Assembly (NCBI GenBank): GCA_016712405.1
Contig: JADJRD010000003.1
Coordinates: 362,501 to 426,500 of the forward strand
Direction of reading: 5' to 3'
Length of the DNA: 64,000 bases
Source of the DNA: Cellvibrio sp.
GTDB taxonomy: Bacteria; Pseudomonadota; Gammaproteobacteria; Pseudomonadales; Cellvibrionaceae
This document shows positions 52,133-60,555 of this stretch, one piece after another; the stretch's first letter is position 1, and each line of letters opens with the position of its first letter. The notes beneath the pieces are model-generated. The model saw only the letters and a list, made by a program, of their open reading frames with translations. It had not been told where the DNA came from and made no database searches. The translations under genes and the position numbers were made by a program.

Positions 52133-54499
52133 TCAACCAGGCAACTTCACCAATAGGCTGTAAGTTTTTCCAGCTTGGATATCAGTCACACATGCATCAT
52201 CCAGTTTCACGCCATCGCAGTAAACTTCTATCAGATCAACTTTGCTGCGTTGAATTTTGATATTAAATTCTGCTCCGCGGAACTGACGCTTGGCGTTTGC
52301 GTATGACCAATTATCTGGTAGTTGAGGATTGATTTGTAAACCTCTATCGCACCCCTGCAAACCAAACAAACCTTCAACCAAACAGCGATAAACCCAAGAC
52401 ACAGTTCCGGTATTAAATAACTGACTCGAACGTCCGGCGGTTTTTGGAAATTGATAATAAGCACCGCGATAGTAATTAGGAATAAAAACTGGCAATTGTC
52501 CGCGCTGTAAATAATCTGCTTCGCTTGAGCCGGGAATCATTTGCCGCAACAGTTTATAGGCACGATTGTTTTCCGCGATGGTATAGAGGCTGTAGATATA
52601 AAAGACCGCTGCGTGATTGTAGACGGATCCATTTTCTGCCGAGCCAGGATGTTTTTGTGTCACGCGACCCACATCATCACGCATAGCCGTATAAGCTGGT
52701 GCAAGCATCGCGACACCGTAAGGCGTTTCCAGTTGCGCTTCTACTGCGGACAGCATTTTTTTTCGTTGCTCTTCCGAGGCTGCGCCACCGAGGATCGCCC
52801 AAGATTGTGGATTCAAAAAAATTCGGCCTTCTTTATCTTTGCTGATACCAAAGACTACATCATCATCGGTAATGCCTCGACCAAACCATTCGCCGTCCCA
52901 CAAATAGCGATTCACTGATTGATTGATCTCGTTTGCACCTTGAATCATTTCGCCTGCAAGATTTTCTTGCTGTTGATGTCGGCACACATCAGTCCACAAA
53001 TTCAATGCATAAGCGGTTGCAACCGACAGCCAACCGGAAACGCCTTTGCCTTTGTAACCCACCATATTCATCGGATCGCACCAATCGCCCTGTGCAATAA
53101 AACTTAGACCGCGATGATCACGTGCGCTCAACAACCAGCGCATAGCTGACGTAATGCGATCGAACACTGACAGGGTATTACCATCATGCCCTGCGATCAT
53201 TTCTTGCAAAATGGCGTAATCGTTGGTCTCATCAAGATAAGCCTTCAAACAAACAGGCAACCAAACGCAATGATCTGTGTGCGGAATTTGGTTGATGTAT
53301 TTAAGCTCGGCGCCTTCTACCAACAAAATACCGTCCGGCATAGCGCCGCTTGCTTCTTGCTGACTTAATGCATGTAAAAATGCTGCACGCGTTACTTGAG
53401 GCTTGATGTAAGTCATGCCCATGTTGTCTTGCAAATAATTTCGTGTTTTTGGATCAGTCGTTAATCGATTGACGTCGCCGTGATAAAACACTTGTCGTGG
53501 CAACCAATGATTCACAAAATTATTTAACTCGGCATCCGGTGTGTCTATCTGCAAACAGCCACTGCCGGATGCAACATAAGCGGCATATTCCGCTTTGGTT
53601 TTTGCAAAGCTATCTTCAGTTAAATAGGTTTGTTTGATTTGTGTTATTTCGGCATCATCAAACGCTGAACCAAAAATAAATTGATAATTTTTTTGATCAT
53701 TCGCCGCTAATTGTAAACGGTATTGCAAAATTGCTGCTGGAGTTTCGTAGCGCGCATCACCGCAAGACAATTCTTCTTGCTGCAAACCATCAGGATTATG
53801 TAAGCCGCCTTCACCTTCAAATCGCTCTTGTTTCGCTTCCCAGGCATCCGGTTTTTCGCTGTGCAGGAAAAAGGTTTTGTCTTTAAAAAATTTATTTTTA
53901 AAATGATCGGCAACCTTTTGATAAGGCGTCACACAAGTCGCAATCAAACCACCCAAGTCAGCGCGATATTCCGCTGATTGATTCATCCATGACATATAAC
54001 CAATCGGAAAATAAGGATAGAAACTGATGTTGCGCGGGCGGCCAGAAAGGTTGGTGATTTTCACTTCCCACAATTCGACTACCTGATCGACCGGCAAAGA
54101 CAAACACAATTCCACTTGAATACCCAGTGATTGAATTTTCCAGATCAAATCACTCTTGCCAACTGAAAACAAAAAAGATTCATAAGGCGCGCGTACTGGT
54201 TCATAGGGCGCTGAAAATATTTCGCCGGTATCTTCATCTTTGATATAAAAGAAGCGCCCCGGATGATGCGCATAATAAGGTTGTTCCGGTTGCATAAAAG
54301 TTTTTGCTTCCAGATTTGGTGCGTAAGCATATTTGGCGGGCTCAGGCTGCATAAATTGCGCGACTGCATAACCGCGACAGGTAGATTGAATCATCATACG
54401 ACGATTCCATAAAAATCCGGCTGCGCGCGGCATAGCGGTGGGTGAATGTAATTCGTAGCGTTCGTTGTTGCCGGTGGGATTTAAAAATTGTTTTGTCAT
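52133..54499 (-). CDS. GH94 phosphorylase, probable cellobionic acid phosphorylase
   Basis: GH94 enzymes phosphorolyse beta-glucosides to alpha-glucose-1-phosphate. The 788-aa protein shows the N-terminal beta-sandwich (YIKDEDTGEIFS), the barrel with MGMTYIKPQVTRAAFLHALS, GAMPDG, and the catalytic Asp-472 in QGDWCDP. For the subgroup acting on cellobionic acid, the Saccharophagus enzyme is reported (from memory) to need Arg-609 and Lys-613 for the gluconate end; here Arg-612 and Lys-616 lie in DDVGRVTQKHPG with the same four-residue spacing. The neighbours, a GPH symporter, LacI regulator and gluconokinase, fit products glucose-1-phosphate and gluconate. No signal peptide, so cytoplasmic. Cellobiose or chitobiose phosphorylase are the alternatives. 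Confidence 0.82.
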   Translation of the reverse strand: MTKQFLNPTGNNERYELHSPTAMPRAAGFLWNRRMMIQSTCRGYAVAQFMQPEPAKYAYAPNLEAKTFMQPEQPYYAHHPGRFFYIKDEDTGEIFSAPYEPVRAPYESFLFSVGKSDLIWKIQSLGIQVELCLSLPVDQVVELWEVKITNLSGRPRNISFYPYFPIGYMSWMNQSAEYRADLGGLIATCVTPYQKVADHFKNKFFKDKTFFLHSEKPDAWEAKQERFEGEGGLHNPDGLQQEELSCGDARYETPAAILQYRLQLAANDQKNYQFIFGSAFDDAEITQIKQTYLTEDSFAKTKAEYAAYVASGSGCLQIDTPDAELNNFVNHWLPRQVFYHGDVNRLTTDPKTRNYLQDNMGMTYIKPQVTRAAFLHALSQQEASGAMPDGILLVEGAELKYINQIPHTDHCVWLPVCLKAYLDETNDYAILQEMIAGHDGNTLSVFDRITSAMRWLLSARDHRGLSFIAQGDWCDPMNMVGYKGKGVSGWLSVATAYALNLWTDVCRHQQQENLAGEMIQGANEINQSVNRYLWDGEWFGRGITDDDVVFGISKDKEGRIFLNPQSWAILGGAASEEQRKKMLSAVEAQLETPYGVAMLAPAYTAMRDDVGRVTQKHPGSAENGSVYNHAAVFYIYSLYTIAENNRAYKLLRQMIPGSSEADYLQRGQLPVFIPNYYRGAYYQFPKTAGRSSQLFNTGTVSWVYRCLVEGLFGLQGCDRGLQINPQLPDNWSYANAKRQFRGAEFNIKIQRSKVDLIEVYCDGVKLDDACVTDIQAGKTYSLLVKLPG

Positions 54500-54529
54500 T
54501 TTTCTCTCTTGAAAATTCTAAAAGCTCAT

Positions 54530-54636
54530 GACCCCCTCCTAGCTTCCCCCTTACTAGGGGGAGGGACTCGGCTCCTTGTTTAATGCGGAGTCGTATTTGT
54601 TCCCTCCCCTGGCAAGGGGAGGGTTAGGGTGGGGTC
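54530..54636. repeat. GC-rich palindromic repeat, copy A4 (inverted orientation)
   Basis: The ends are GACCCCCTCCTAGC and GGGTTAGGGTGGGGTC. Read on the minus strand, its interior (GGGAACAAAT...CGCATTAA...GTCCCTC) aligns with copy A1. It lies between the symporter and GH94 genes of one operon. Confidence 0.85.
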
Positions 54637-54646
54637 TTTTAAAAAA

Positions 54647-56272
54647 TTAACCTTCCCGCTGCTTCAATTCCTGCTGAATTTCTTCCAATTTTTTATCCGT
54701 CAAATTATAAAAAACCAGTGCCAATGCTGTTAAAAATGCAAAGCAACCGGGAACCAGGGTTTGCATATAGACAATGCTATCCAGCGACGCGCCATCTTGC
54801 ATTTTGCCTGCCTGATACCCCATTACAGCTAACACTGACAGCATTAAAAAAGATCCACCCGCACTGCCGAGTTTTTGTGAAAAAGTCGTCGCAGCAAAGG
54901 TCATTCCGGTTGCACGGCGGCCATTTTTCCATTCGTTAAAATCGGCGACATCGGCATACATAGACCAAGTGATGGGCGCTTTAAAGCCCAGTGCAAAACT
55001 GATCAAAATATTCAGTGCAAACATCCAGATAATGGCATTAGGCAATTCAGAACTATCTTGAATCGATCCATCCGCACGCGTGCGTATTACACTGATGACC
55101 TGTCCTTTGGCTTCGGTCAAATGTATCGCTGCGTCTGTTTGATCGAGTGGTACTTGTTCTTTGATAATCCAGAATATTTTTTCGTGATGGAACCATTGAT
55201 AAGAATCAGATTCCTGATGCTCGCCGCTGAGTAAATTTTTCACATCCAACTGCACTTCATCGGTTGCAACTTCGACTACGCCCAAGTGTTCTGGTTTGGA
55301 TATAAACGTAAATGCAATTGATAAGCTGGCGACTATGCACATCAACAACATCATTAATTTTCTTTTATCGAAATAACGCGTAGCGGTGGATGCAAACATG
55401 GCGCCGACCATTAAGCCCGCCATTTGCAAACCCAGATAGGTGCCGAGTAAATCGGGACGCTCAACAAAATAACGGAAGTAATACGGAGAAGAGCTGCTTC
55501 GCAGTGTCATGGTTACCATAAACACCAATGCCACAATAAATAACATCAACCAAGGACGACAGGTAAACAGATCTTTTAAATCCTGTAGTGGGTTAGTTTT
55601 TTCTTGTGTGATAGAAGGTTTGACTCTTTCTTTTGTGGTAAAAAAAGTTACCACAAATAAACAGGACGCAATCACTGCGTAAATCGTCATGGTCATTTGC
55701 CAGCCTTTTGCGCTGTATCTGTCACCATCACCAAAATATTCAGCCAATTCAGGTGTCGCGGCGCCCACCAAAATACTACTTAAATAAGCAAAGAAAAAAC
55801 GAATACTGTTGAGACTATTGCGCTCCTGAATATTGCCGGTCAGCACAGCGCTCAAAGAGTTGTAGGGCATGTTCAATACTGTGTAACAAAGCATTAACAA
55901 TGCATAGGAACCGTAAGCCCAAAGTAATTTTCCGCCTTCATCCAGATCGGGCGTGCTCATAGTGAGAATCCCGGCACCCATCATGGGCAGGGCGCCCCAA
56001 ATTAAATAAGGACGAAATTTTCCCCAGCGCGTATTGGTGCGGTCGGCAATGCCGCCCATAATCGGATCAGTAATTGCATCAATAACTTTGGTAACCAGCA
56101 CCATGGTTGCAGCAGCAGCAGCAGGAATGCCAAATACATCGGTGTAAAAAAATACCAGATAAGAACCAATAATCGCCCAATAGAAATTAAAACCGGCATC
56201 ACCCAAACCATATCCGATACGTTCACGCCAACTGAGTTTGGCAAGACGATCATTCGCATTATTATTTGACAC
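54647..56272 (-). CDS. GPH-family sugar:cation symporter
   Basis: This is a major-facilitator transporter of the glycoside-pentoside-hexuronide group (MelB-like). Signatures: WRERIGYGLGDAGFNFYWAIIGSYLVFFYTDVFG, TKVIDAITDPIMGGIADRTNTRWGKFRPYLIWGALP, and the ITWSMYADVADFNEWKNGRRATGM segment. A long loop of about 95 residues between two helices in the C-terminal half is larger than in MelB. I chose the GTG at 56272 (MSNNNANDR) because AGAGG is five bases upstream. Placed between lacI and GH94, it probably imports the GH94 substrate. Confidence 0.88.
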   Translation of the reverse strand: MSNNNANDRLAKLSWRERIGYGLGDAGFNFYWAIIGSYLVFFYTDVFGIPAAAAATMVLVTKVIDAITDPIMGGIADRTNTRWGKFRPYLIWGALPMMGAGILTMSTPDLDEGGKLLWAYGSYALLMLCYTVLNMPYNSLSAVLTGNIQERNSLNSIRFFFAYLSSILVGAATPELAEYFGDGDRYSAKGWQMTMTIYAVIASCLFVVTFFTTKERVKPSITQEKTNPLQDLKDLFTCRPWLMLFIVALVFMVTMTLRSSSSPYYFRYFVERPDLLGTYLGLQMAGLMVGAMFASTATRYFDKRKLMMLLMCIVASLSIAFTFISKPEHLGVVEVATDEVQLDVKNLLSGEHQESDSYQWFHHEKIFWIIKEQVPLDQTDAAIHLTEAKGQVISVIRTRADGSIQDSSELPNAIIWMFALNILISFALGFKAPITWSMYADVADFNEWKNGRRATGMTFAATTFSQKLGSAGGSFLMLSVLAVMGYQAGKMQDGASLDSIVYMQTLVPGCFAFLTALALVFYNLTDKKLEEIQQELKQREG

Positions 56273-56308
56273 GAAAACCTCTGCTTTTTTGAAAGATTGT
56301 TGCTGCAA

Positions 56309-57340
56309 TCAGCGACTGGTCGATGAACGTTTTTTAATGTCATACCCCATGTCGACGATTTTGTTGATGGGTGTTTTTCCATTTAATGTTTCCACCAACA
56401 TTTCTGCAGCCTTAACGCCCATTTCATATCGGCCGACATATACGCTCGTTAAAGATGGGTTTACATAGGTTGCTGCTTCTGTGTCGTTGAATCCACAAAT
56501 GGCCATGTCTCGCGGTACGCTGATATTCATTCGCTGACTTTCAAAGAGTGCGCCCAAAGCCAAATCATCGTTTGCACAAAACACGGCATCCAACACGCCA
56601 TTGGTATTCGCCATAAGACTTTTGAATAATTCACCGCCCACCATAATCGAGGATGGCTCGGGGGTGGTGACGATAAAGTTCTTCCATAATTTTCCTGCAT
56701 CATCCAGTGCTGATTTGTAACCTTGCATACGTTGTTGCACGCGCGGATCCATACGCGCTCCAATAAAACCAATACGGGAACAACCTTGTTTGAGCAGATG
56801 TGTGACAACGTCGTAGCCAGCTTGGAAATGTGAAAAACCAATGTTCATATCCAAAGGTTGTTCTAACATTTCCATGATTTGCACTATCGGAACTCGCGAC
56901 TTTTGCAGCATGTTTTGACAGGCTTTGGTTTGGTCTCCCCGGTAATAATCATCCCTTCAGGTGCTTGACTGAGCAGAGTGCGAATCATTTTTTTCTTCTT
57001 CTAGTGGGGAATAGTGGGTATCCACAAGTAGAACTTTATAACCGGCCGCTCCCATGACATCGTAAATGCCACGCAAAACATCGGTAAAAACAATGTTGCT
57101 TAATGAGGGAATGGCTACACCAATAACCTTTGATTTTGCCGAAGCCAAAGAGCTGGCGTGCTGATTGGGGATATAGCCGAGGCTATCTACTGCCTTCTGA
57201 ACCTGCTGGCGTAGCGATTCAGATACTTTATCAGGCTGGTTGATAACGCGTGATACAGTGATTGCACTAACACCTGCAGCAAGCGCCACATCAACCAGTG
57301 TAACTTTTTTTGCGGAAGCTCTTTTTCGACTATTTTTCAT
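56309..57340 (-). pseudogene. LacI-family transcriptional regulator (two compensating frameshifts)
   Basis: The first frame has the LacI helix-turn-helix VTLVDVALAAGVSAITVSRVIN with the hinge helix NQHASSLASAKS; the second holds the effector-binding core (GCSRIGFIGARMDPRVQQRMQGY, VFCANDDLALGALFES). The frame fails at an A7 run (T7 at 56988-56994 on the plus strand, one base too many) and returns at a G4 run (C4 at 56937-56940, one too few). Corrected, it reads EEEKMIRTLLSQAPEGMIITGGDQTKACQNM and gives 343 aa, the normal length. It most likely represses the symporter-GH94 genes and perhaps divergent gntK. Effector unknown; gluconate or cellobionate are candidates. Confidence 0.85.
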
Positions 57341-57471
57341 GGGCTTATCTCTTATTATCTAAACATTTTTTAACTTTGGTGTAGATGGTTTGTTTGCGCT
57401 ACCAAGGTTATGCTATCATCCTACCAAACTGAATAGCGGCTGAACAGCGGAATAACTGCCCAAGAGTGCCT

Positions 57472-58020
57472 ATGCTAACTAACTCCAATACCAACTTGAT
57501 TATCATTATGGGTGTTTCCGCCAGCGGTAAGTCGACTGTCGCGAATGCTATTGCGCAGCATTTCCACTATTGTTATTTGGATGCGGATGATTTTCATAGT
57601 GAAGAAAACAAGCGGCATATGGCCAGTGGTAAACCCTTAACGGATGAAATGCGGGCACCTTGGGTCACTAATATAAAAAATTATTTGGAAAGAGCCGGCA
57701 AAAATCAGGAACACAGTGTTTTGGCTTTTTCTGGTTTAAAAAAGCAACATAGGGACGAATTAAGACAAGCTGGGCTAAATACTATTTTCATCTTTTTGAA
57801 TGGTAATAAAACCACTATTCAGGAGCGCATTAATTTGCGCAAAGATCACTTTATGTCGCCCAATTTGGTGGATAGCCAGTTCGCTGCATTGGAGAGCCCC
57901 TTATCTGAGGCTGATGTTTACCCAATTGAGGTCTTTGATCCTATAGAAAGAGTTGTTAGTGATGCGGTCTCTATTATAGATCTTCATCTTTTAGGTAATT
58001 CGCGAAAGCAAACCGCCTAG
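57472..58020 (+). CDS. gntK: gluconokinase
   Basis: GntK phosphorylates D-gluconate to 6-phosphogluconate with ATP. It has a P-loop GVSASGKST (residues 14-22), LDADDFHSEENKRHMASGKPLTDEMRAPW, the gluconate-binding segment, and FSGLKKQHRD; GHFMSPNLVDSQFAALE-like DHFMSPNLVDSQ is typical of the family. I chose ATG 57472 with AAGAG five bases upstream; 182 aa is close to E. coli GntK (175). It is divergent from lacI, and its product fits the gluconate expected from the GH94 enzyme. Confidence 0.93.
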   Translation: MLTNSNTNLIIIMGVSASGKSTVANAIAQHFHYCYLDADDFHSEENKRHMASGKPLTDEMRAPWVTNIKNYLERAGKNQEHSVLAFSGLKKQHRDELRQAGLNTIFIFLNGNKTTIQERINLRKDHFMSPNLVDSQFAALESPLSEADVYPIEVFDPIERVVSDAVSIIDLHLLGNSRKQTA

Positions 58021-58081
58021 CCTGCCTTGGCAAGCATCATGCAAACAGCGACAATGCTTTAAAACCGACAGGAGCATTGTT

Positions 58082-58369
58082 ATGAAAAATTTACTGATTA
58101 GCGGACTCTGCATTTTCTCTTTGGTGGTGTTGACTTCTTGTGCAGGGAAAACCCAATTCCGCGGTGCGTGCTCCAGTGAGCTTTCAGCCGCTAAAGAAGA
58201 AGCTTCGATTTCTAAAGCTAAGGGTTTTGGCGGCACTATCAGTTACACCAAAGCGGCGGGCCTAATCACCAGTGCAGTGACTATGCAAACTGTAGAAAAT
58301 TATGATGCCTGTTATAACCAAGCCAAGAAAGCTCGTTTCTACATTCGTGAATCTCAAAAAGGTCAGTAG
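58082..58369 (+). CDS. small lipoprotein of unknown function
   Basis: A 95-aa protein with signal MKNLLISGLCIFSLVVLTSC; Cys-20 in LTSC is the lipidation site. The mature part (AGKTQFRGACSSELSAAKEEAS...) has two further Cys residues, ACSSE and DACYNQ, that could pair, and is mostly helical. AGGAG lies seven bases upstream. I do not recognise a family or tie it to the neighbours. Confidence 0.65.
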   Translation: MKNLLISGLCIFSLVVLTSCAGKTQFRGACSSELSAAKEEASISKAKGFGGTISYTKAAGLITSAVTMQTVENYDACYNQAKKARFYIRESQKGQ

Positions 58370-58432
58370 AGTCTCTCAAAAACGGATCAAGCCGTTGTTA
58401 TAATTGCTAACCCGATTTGATCCGAGTGTTTT

Positions 58433-58705
58433 ATGTCACAGCCTCAGCCTCCTAAAATTGAATTTCCCTGCGAGAATTATCCAATCAAAGTCTTGGGTGA
58501 ATCAGCTCCTGAATTGCACACATATGTTATCGAGGTTATGGAGCGCCATGCGCCGGGGTTTGATCAAACCCGTATCACCATCAACGAAAGCAGCAAAGGC
58601 CGGTTTCAGTCCTTGACTGTGTGGATAACGGCCACAGGTGTTGATCAACTCACGGCTATACACAATGATTTGCGCATCAATCGTTTAATCAAAATGGTGA
58701 TGTAA
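58433..58705 (+). CDS. ybeD: YbeD/DUF493 family protein
   Basis: YbeD is a small ACT-like protein found next to lipB; its role is probably regulation of lipoate metabolism, though the evidence is mostly context. The 90-aa protein has the family features FPCENYPIKVLG, ESSKGRFQSLTVWITAT and DQLTAIHNDLRINRLIKMVM. lipB begins one base after its stop. Confidence 0.9.
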   Translation: MSQPQPPKIEFPCENYPIKVLGESAPELHTYVIEVMERHAPGFDQTRITINESSKGRFQSLTVWITATGVDQLTAIHNDLRINRLIKMVM

Positions 58706-58706
58706 A

Positions 58707-59348
58707 TTGACGCAAGCTCTGGATGTAATCAATCTCGGCCGACAAGACTACATCAGCTGCTGGCAAGCCATGACCGATTTCACCAATCAACGCACAGCAG
58801 AAACCCGGGATCAACTTTGGTTGGTTGAACACCCACCCGTTTTCACCCAAGGCCAGGCCGGAAAAGCCGAGCATTTATTATTCCCCGGTGAAATTCTGGT
58901 AGTGCAAACCGATCGCGGCGGACAAGTGACTTATCACGGCCCAGGCCAATTGGTCGCCTATCCTTTATTGGATTTAAAACGACTCAAAATCGGTGTACGC
59001 AATCTGGTCACTCAAATTGAACAAACCATTATCGCTACACTCGCCCATTACCAGATTGAATCCGCCGCTAAACCTGATGCCACTGGTGTTTATGTGGATG
59101 GTAAAAAAATCGCTTCTTTAGGGTTGCGAGTCAGGCGCGGCTGCAGTTTTCATGGGCTGGCCTTGAATGTGGATATGGATCTGTCCCCCTTTTTGCAGAT
59201 CAACCCCTGCGGTTATGAGGGCTTGGCTAGGAGGCAAATCAAAAACTTGATCCCCAAGCCCCGAAGCCTGGATCAGGTGCAACAACAACTTGTCAGGGAA
59301 TTTGCTCGGAAATGGGGGTATGAACCCTGTACAATTCGCGCCAGTTAA
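58707..59348 (+). CDS. lipB: lipoyl(octanoyl) transferase
   Basis: LipB transfers octanoate from acyl carrier protein to the lipoyl domains of 2-oxoacid dehydrogenases. The active-site Cys-168 lies in INPCGYEGL, and Lys-134 in GKKIASLG; DRGGQVTYHGPGQLVAYP is the substrate loop. The 213-aa length is normal. The start is TTG one base after ybeD, so translation is likely coupled. Confidence 0.95.
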   Translation: MTQALDVINLGRQDYISCWQAMTDFTNQRTAETRDQLWLVEHPPVFTQGQAGKAEHLLFPGEILVVQTDRGGQVTYHGPGQLVAYPLLDLKRLKIGVRNLVTQIEQTIIATLAHYQIESAAKPDATGVYVDGKKIASLGLRVRRGCSFHGLALNVDMDLSPFLQINPCGYEGLARRQIKNLIPKPRSLDQVQQQLVREFARKWGYEPCTIRAS

Positions 59349-59361
59349 CTGAGGCCGCTAT

Positions 59362-60384
59362 ATGTCTGATTTACCGCCCCCTATCCAAGTTCCAGAACTG
59401 CAACCGGTTAAACGCACAGAGCGTTACAAACAAGGCGAAAAGCTTCGCGATGCCGATAAAGTCGAACGCATTCCGGTAAAAGTCATCGCCACTGATCGCG
59501 ACGATTATCAACGCAAACCCGATTGGATTCGTGTGCGCATTCCGGCTTCGCCTGAAGTGGATCGGATTAAAAGTATTTTGCGCAATAATAAATTGTCATC
59601 GGTTTGTGAAGAAGCCAACTGCCCTAACCTCGGTGAATGTTTTAGCGGTGGCACTGCGACTTTTATGATCATGGGCGATATTTGTACCCGTCGCTGCCCC
59701 TTCTGCGATGTTGGCCATGGCAAGCCCAATCCACTCGATGAAAACGAACCACGCAAATTGGCCGAAGCGATCGCAGAAATGCGTTTGAAATATGTGGTGA
59801 TTACCTCGGTGGATCGCGACGATTTACGTGATGGTGGTGCACAACATTTTGCGGATTGTATTCGCGAAGCCCGCGCACTCAGCCCCAATTTGCAGGTTGA
59901 GGTATTAGTTCCGGATTTCCGTGGCCGCATGGAAATTGCCTTGGATATTTTGGAGAAAGAAGCGCCCGATGTATTCAATCACAACATGGAAACCGTCTCG
60001 CGTTTGTATCGACAAGCCAGACCGGGCGCGCATTACGAATGGTCACTGCAACTACTAAAACAATACAAAGCCCGTCGCCCCGATGTATTAACCAAATCCG
60101 GTTTGATGGTCGGACTCGGCGAAACCAAAGAAGAAATTATTGAAGTCATGCAACACATGCGCGATCACGATATCGACATGCTCACCATCGGTCAGTATCT
60201 CCAGCCATCAAAAGATCATTTGCCGGTTGAGCGCTACGTTCATCCAGATGAATTTGCGGAATACACTAAGCTTGCCGAAGAGATGGGATTCAAGCACGCC
60301 GCATGCGGGCCACTGGTTCGCTCGTCTTATCACGCAGATAAACAGGCACATGGCGAAGCGGTTAAGTGGTTTGGTGATAAGTGA
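59362..60384 (+). CDS. lipA: lipoyl synthase
   Basis: LipA is a radical SAM enzyme that inserts two sulphurs into octanoyl chains. Auxiliary cluster Cys residues 82, 87 and 93 lie in CEEANCPNLGEC; the radical SAM CxxxCxxC is CTRRCPFC (108, 112, 115); the C-terminal SSYHADKQ carries the family Ser ligand. At 340 aa it is slightly longer than E. coli LipA (321), with the extra at the N-terminus. It follows lipB by 13 bp. Confidence 0.97.
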   Translation: MSDLPPPIQVPELQPVKRTERYKQGEKLRDADKVERIPVKVIATDRDDYQRKPDWIRVRIPASPEVDRIKSILRNNKLSSVCEEANCPNLGECFSGGTATFMIMGDICTRRCPFCDVGHGKPNPLDENEPRKLAEAIAEMRLKYVVITSVDRDDLRDGGAQHFADCIREARALSPNLQVEVLVPDFRGRMEIALDILEKEAPDVFNHNMETVSRLYRQARPGAHYEWSLQLLKQYKARRPDVLTKSGLMVGLGETKEEIIEVMQHMRDHDIDMLTIGQYLQPSKDHLPVERYVHPDEFAEYTKLAEEMGFKHAACGPLVRSSYHADKQAHGEAVKWFGDK

Positions 60385-60555
60385 TCATCAAAGAGAATTG
60401 GTTATCTCGTTGAATATTGATCAAAGTGAATAGATAAATCTTCCACAGAAACTGTGGGCATTTGCTGCGCTAGCGAGTAAAATCCCGCGCCCGTTACGCT
60501 ACGGGTCTTTTAAAAATCAATTGATTGAACAAACTTTATCCAAAGGGGCGATCCC
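60385..60555 (+). promoter_or_regulatory. lipA-argG intergenic region
   Basis: It contains two small hairpins: CCACAG/CTGTGG near 60442-60456 and CCCGT/ACGGG near 60490-60505, the latter followed by TCTTTT and a weak terminator candidate. A TTGATCAA near 60418 is palindromic but not a full FNR site. No ARG box can be asserted by eye. Confidence 0.35.

Noticed and set aside
57341..57471. LacI operator between lacI and gntK
   Set aside because: ACTTTGGT and ACCAAGGT are near-inverse but 18 bp apart, wider than a usual LacI palindrome, so no site is called.
13030..58432. The 45-kb interval between dacA and ybeD as a single genomic island
   Set aside because: It contains purL, rnr, rlmB, sbcB, rpsT and a tRNA gene, all core functions, and no integrase or attachment repeats were seen around the tRNA.
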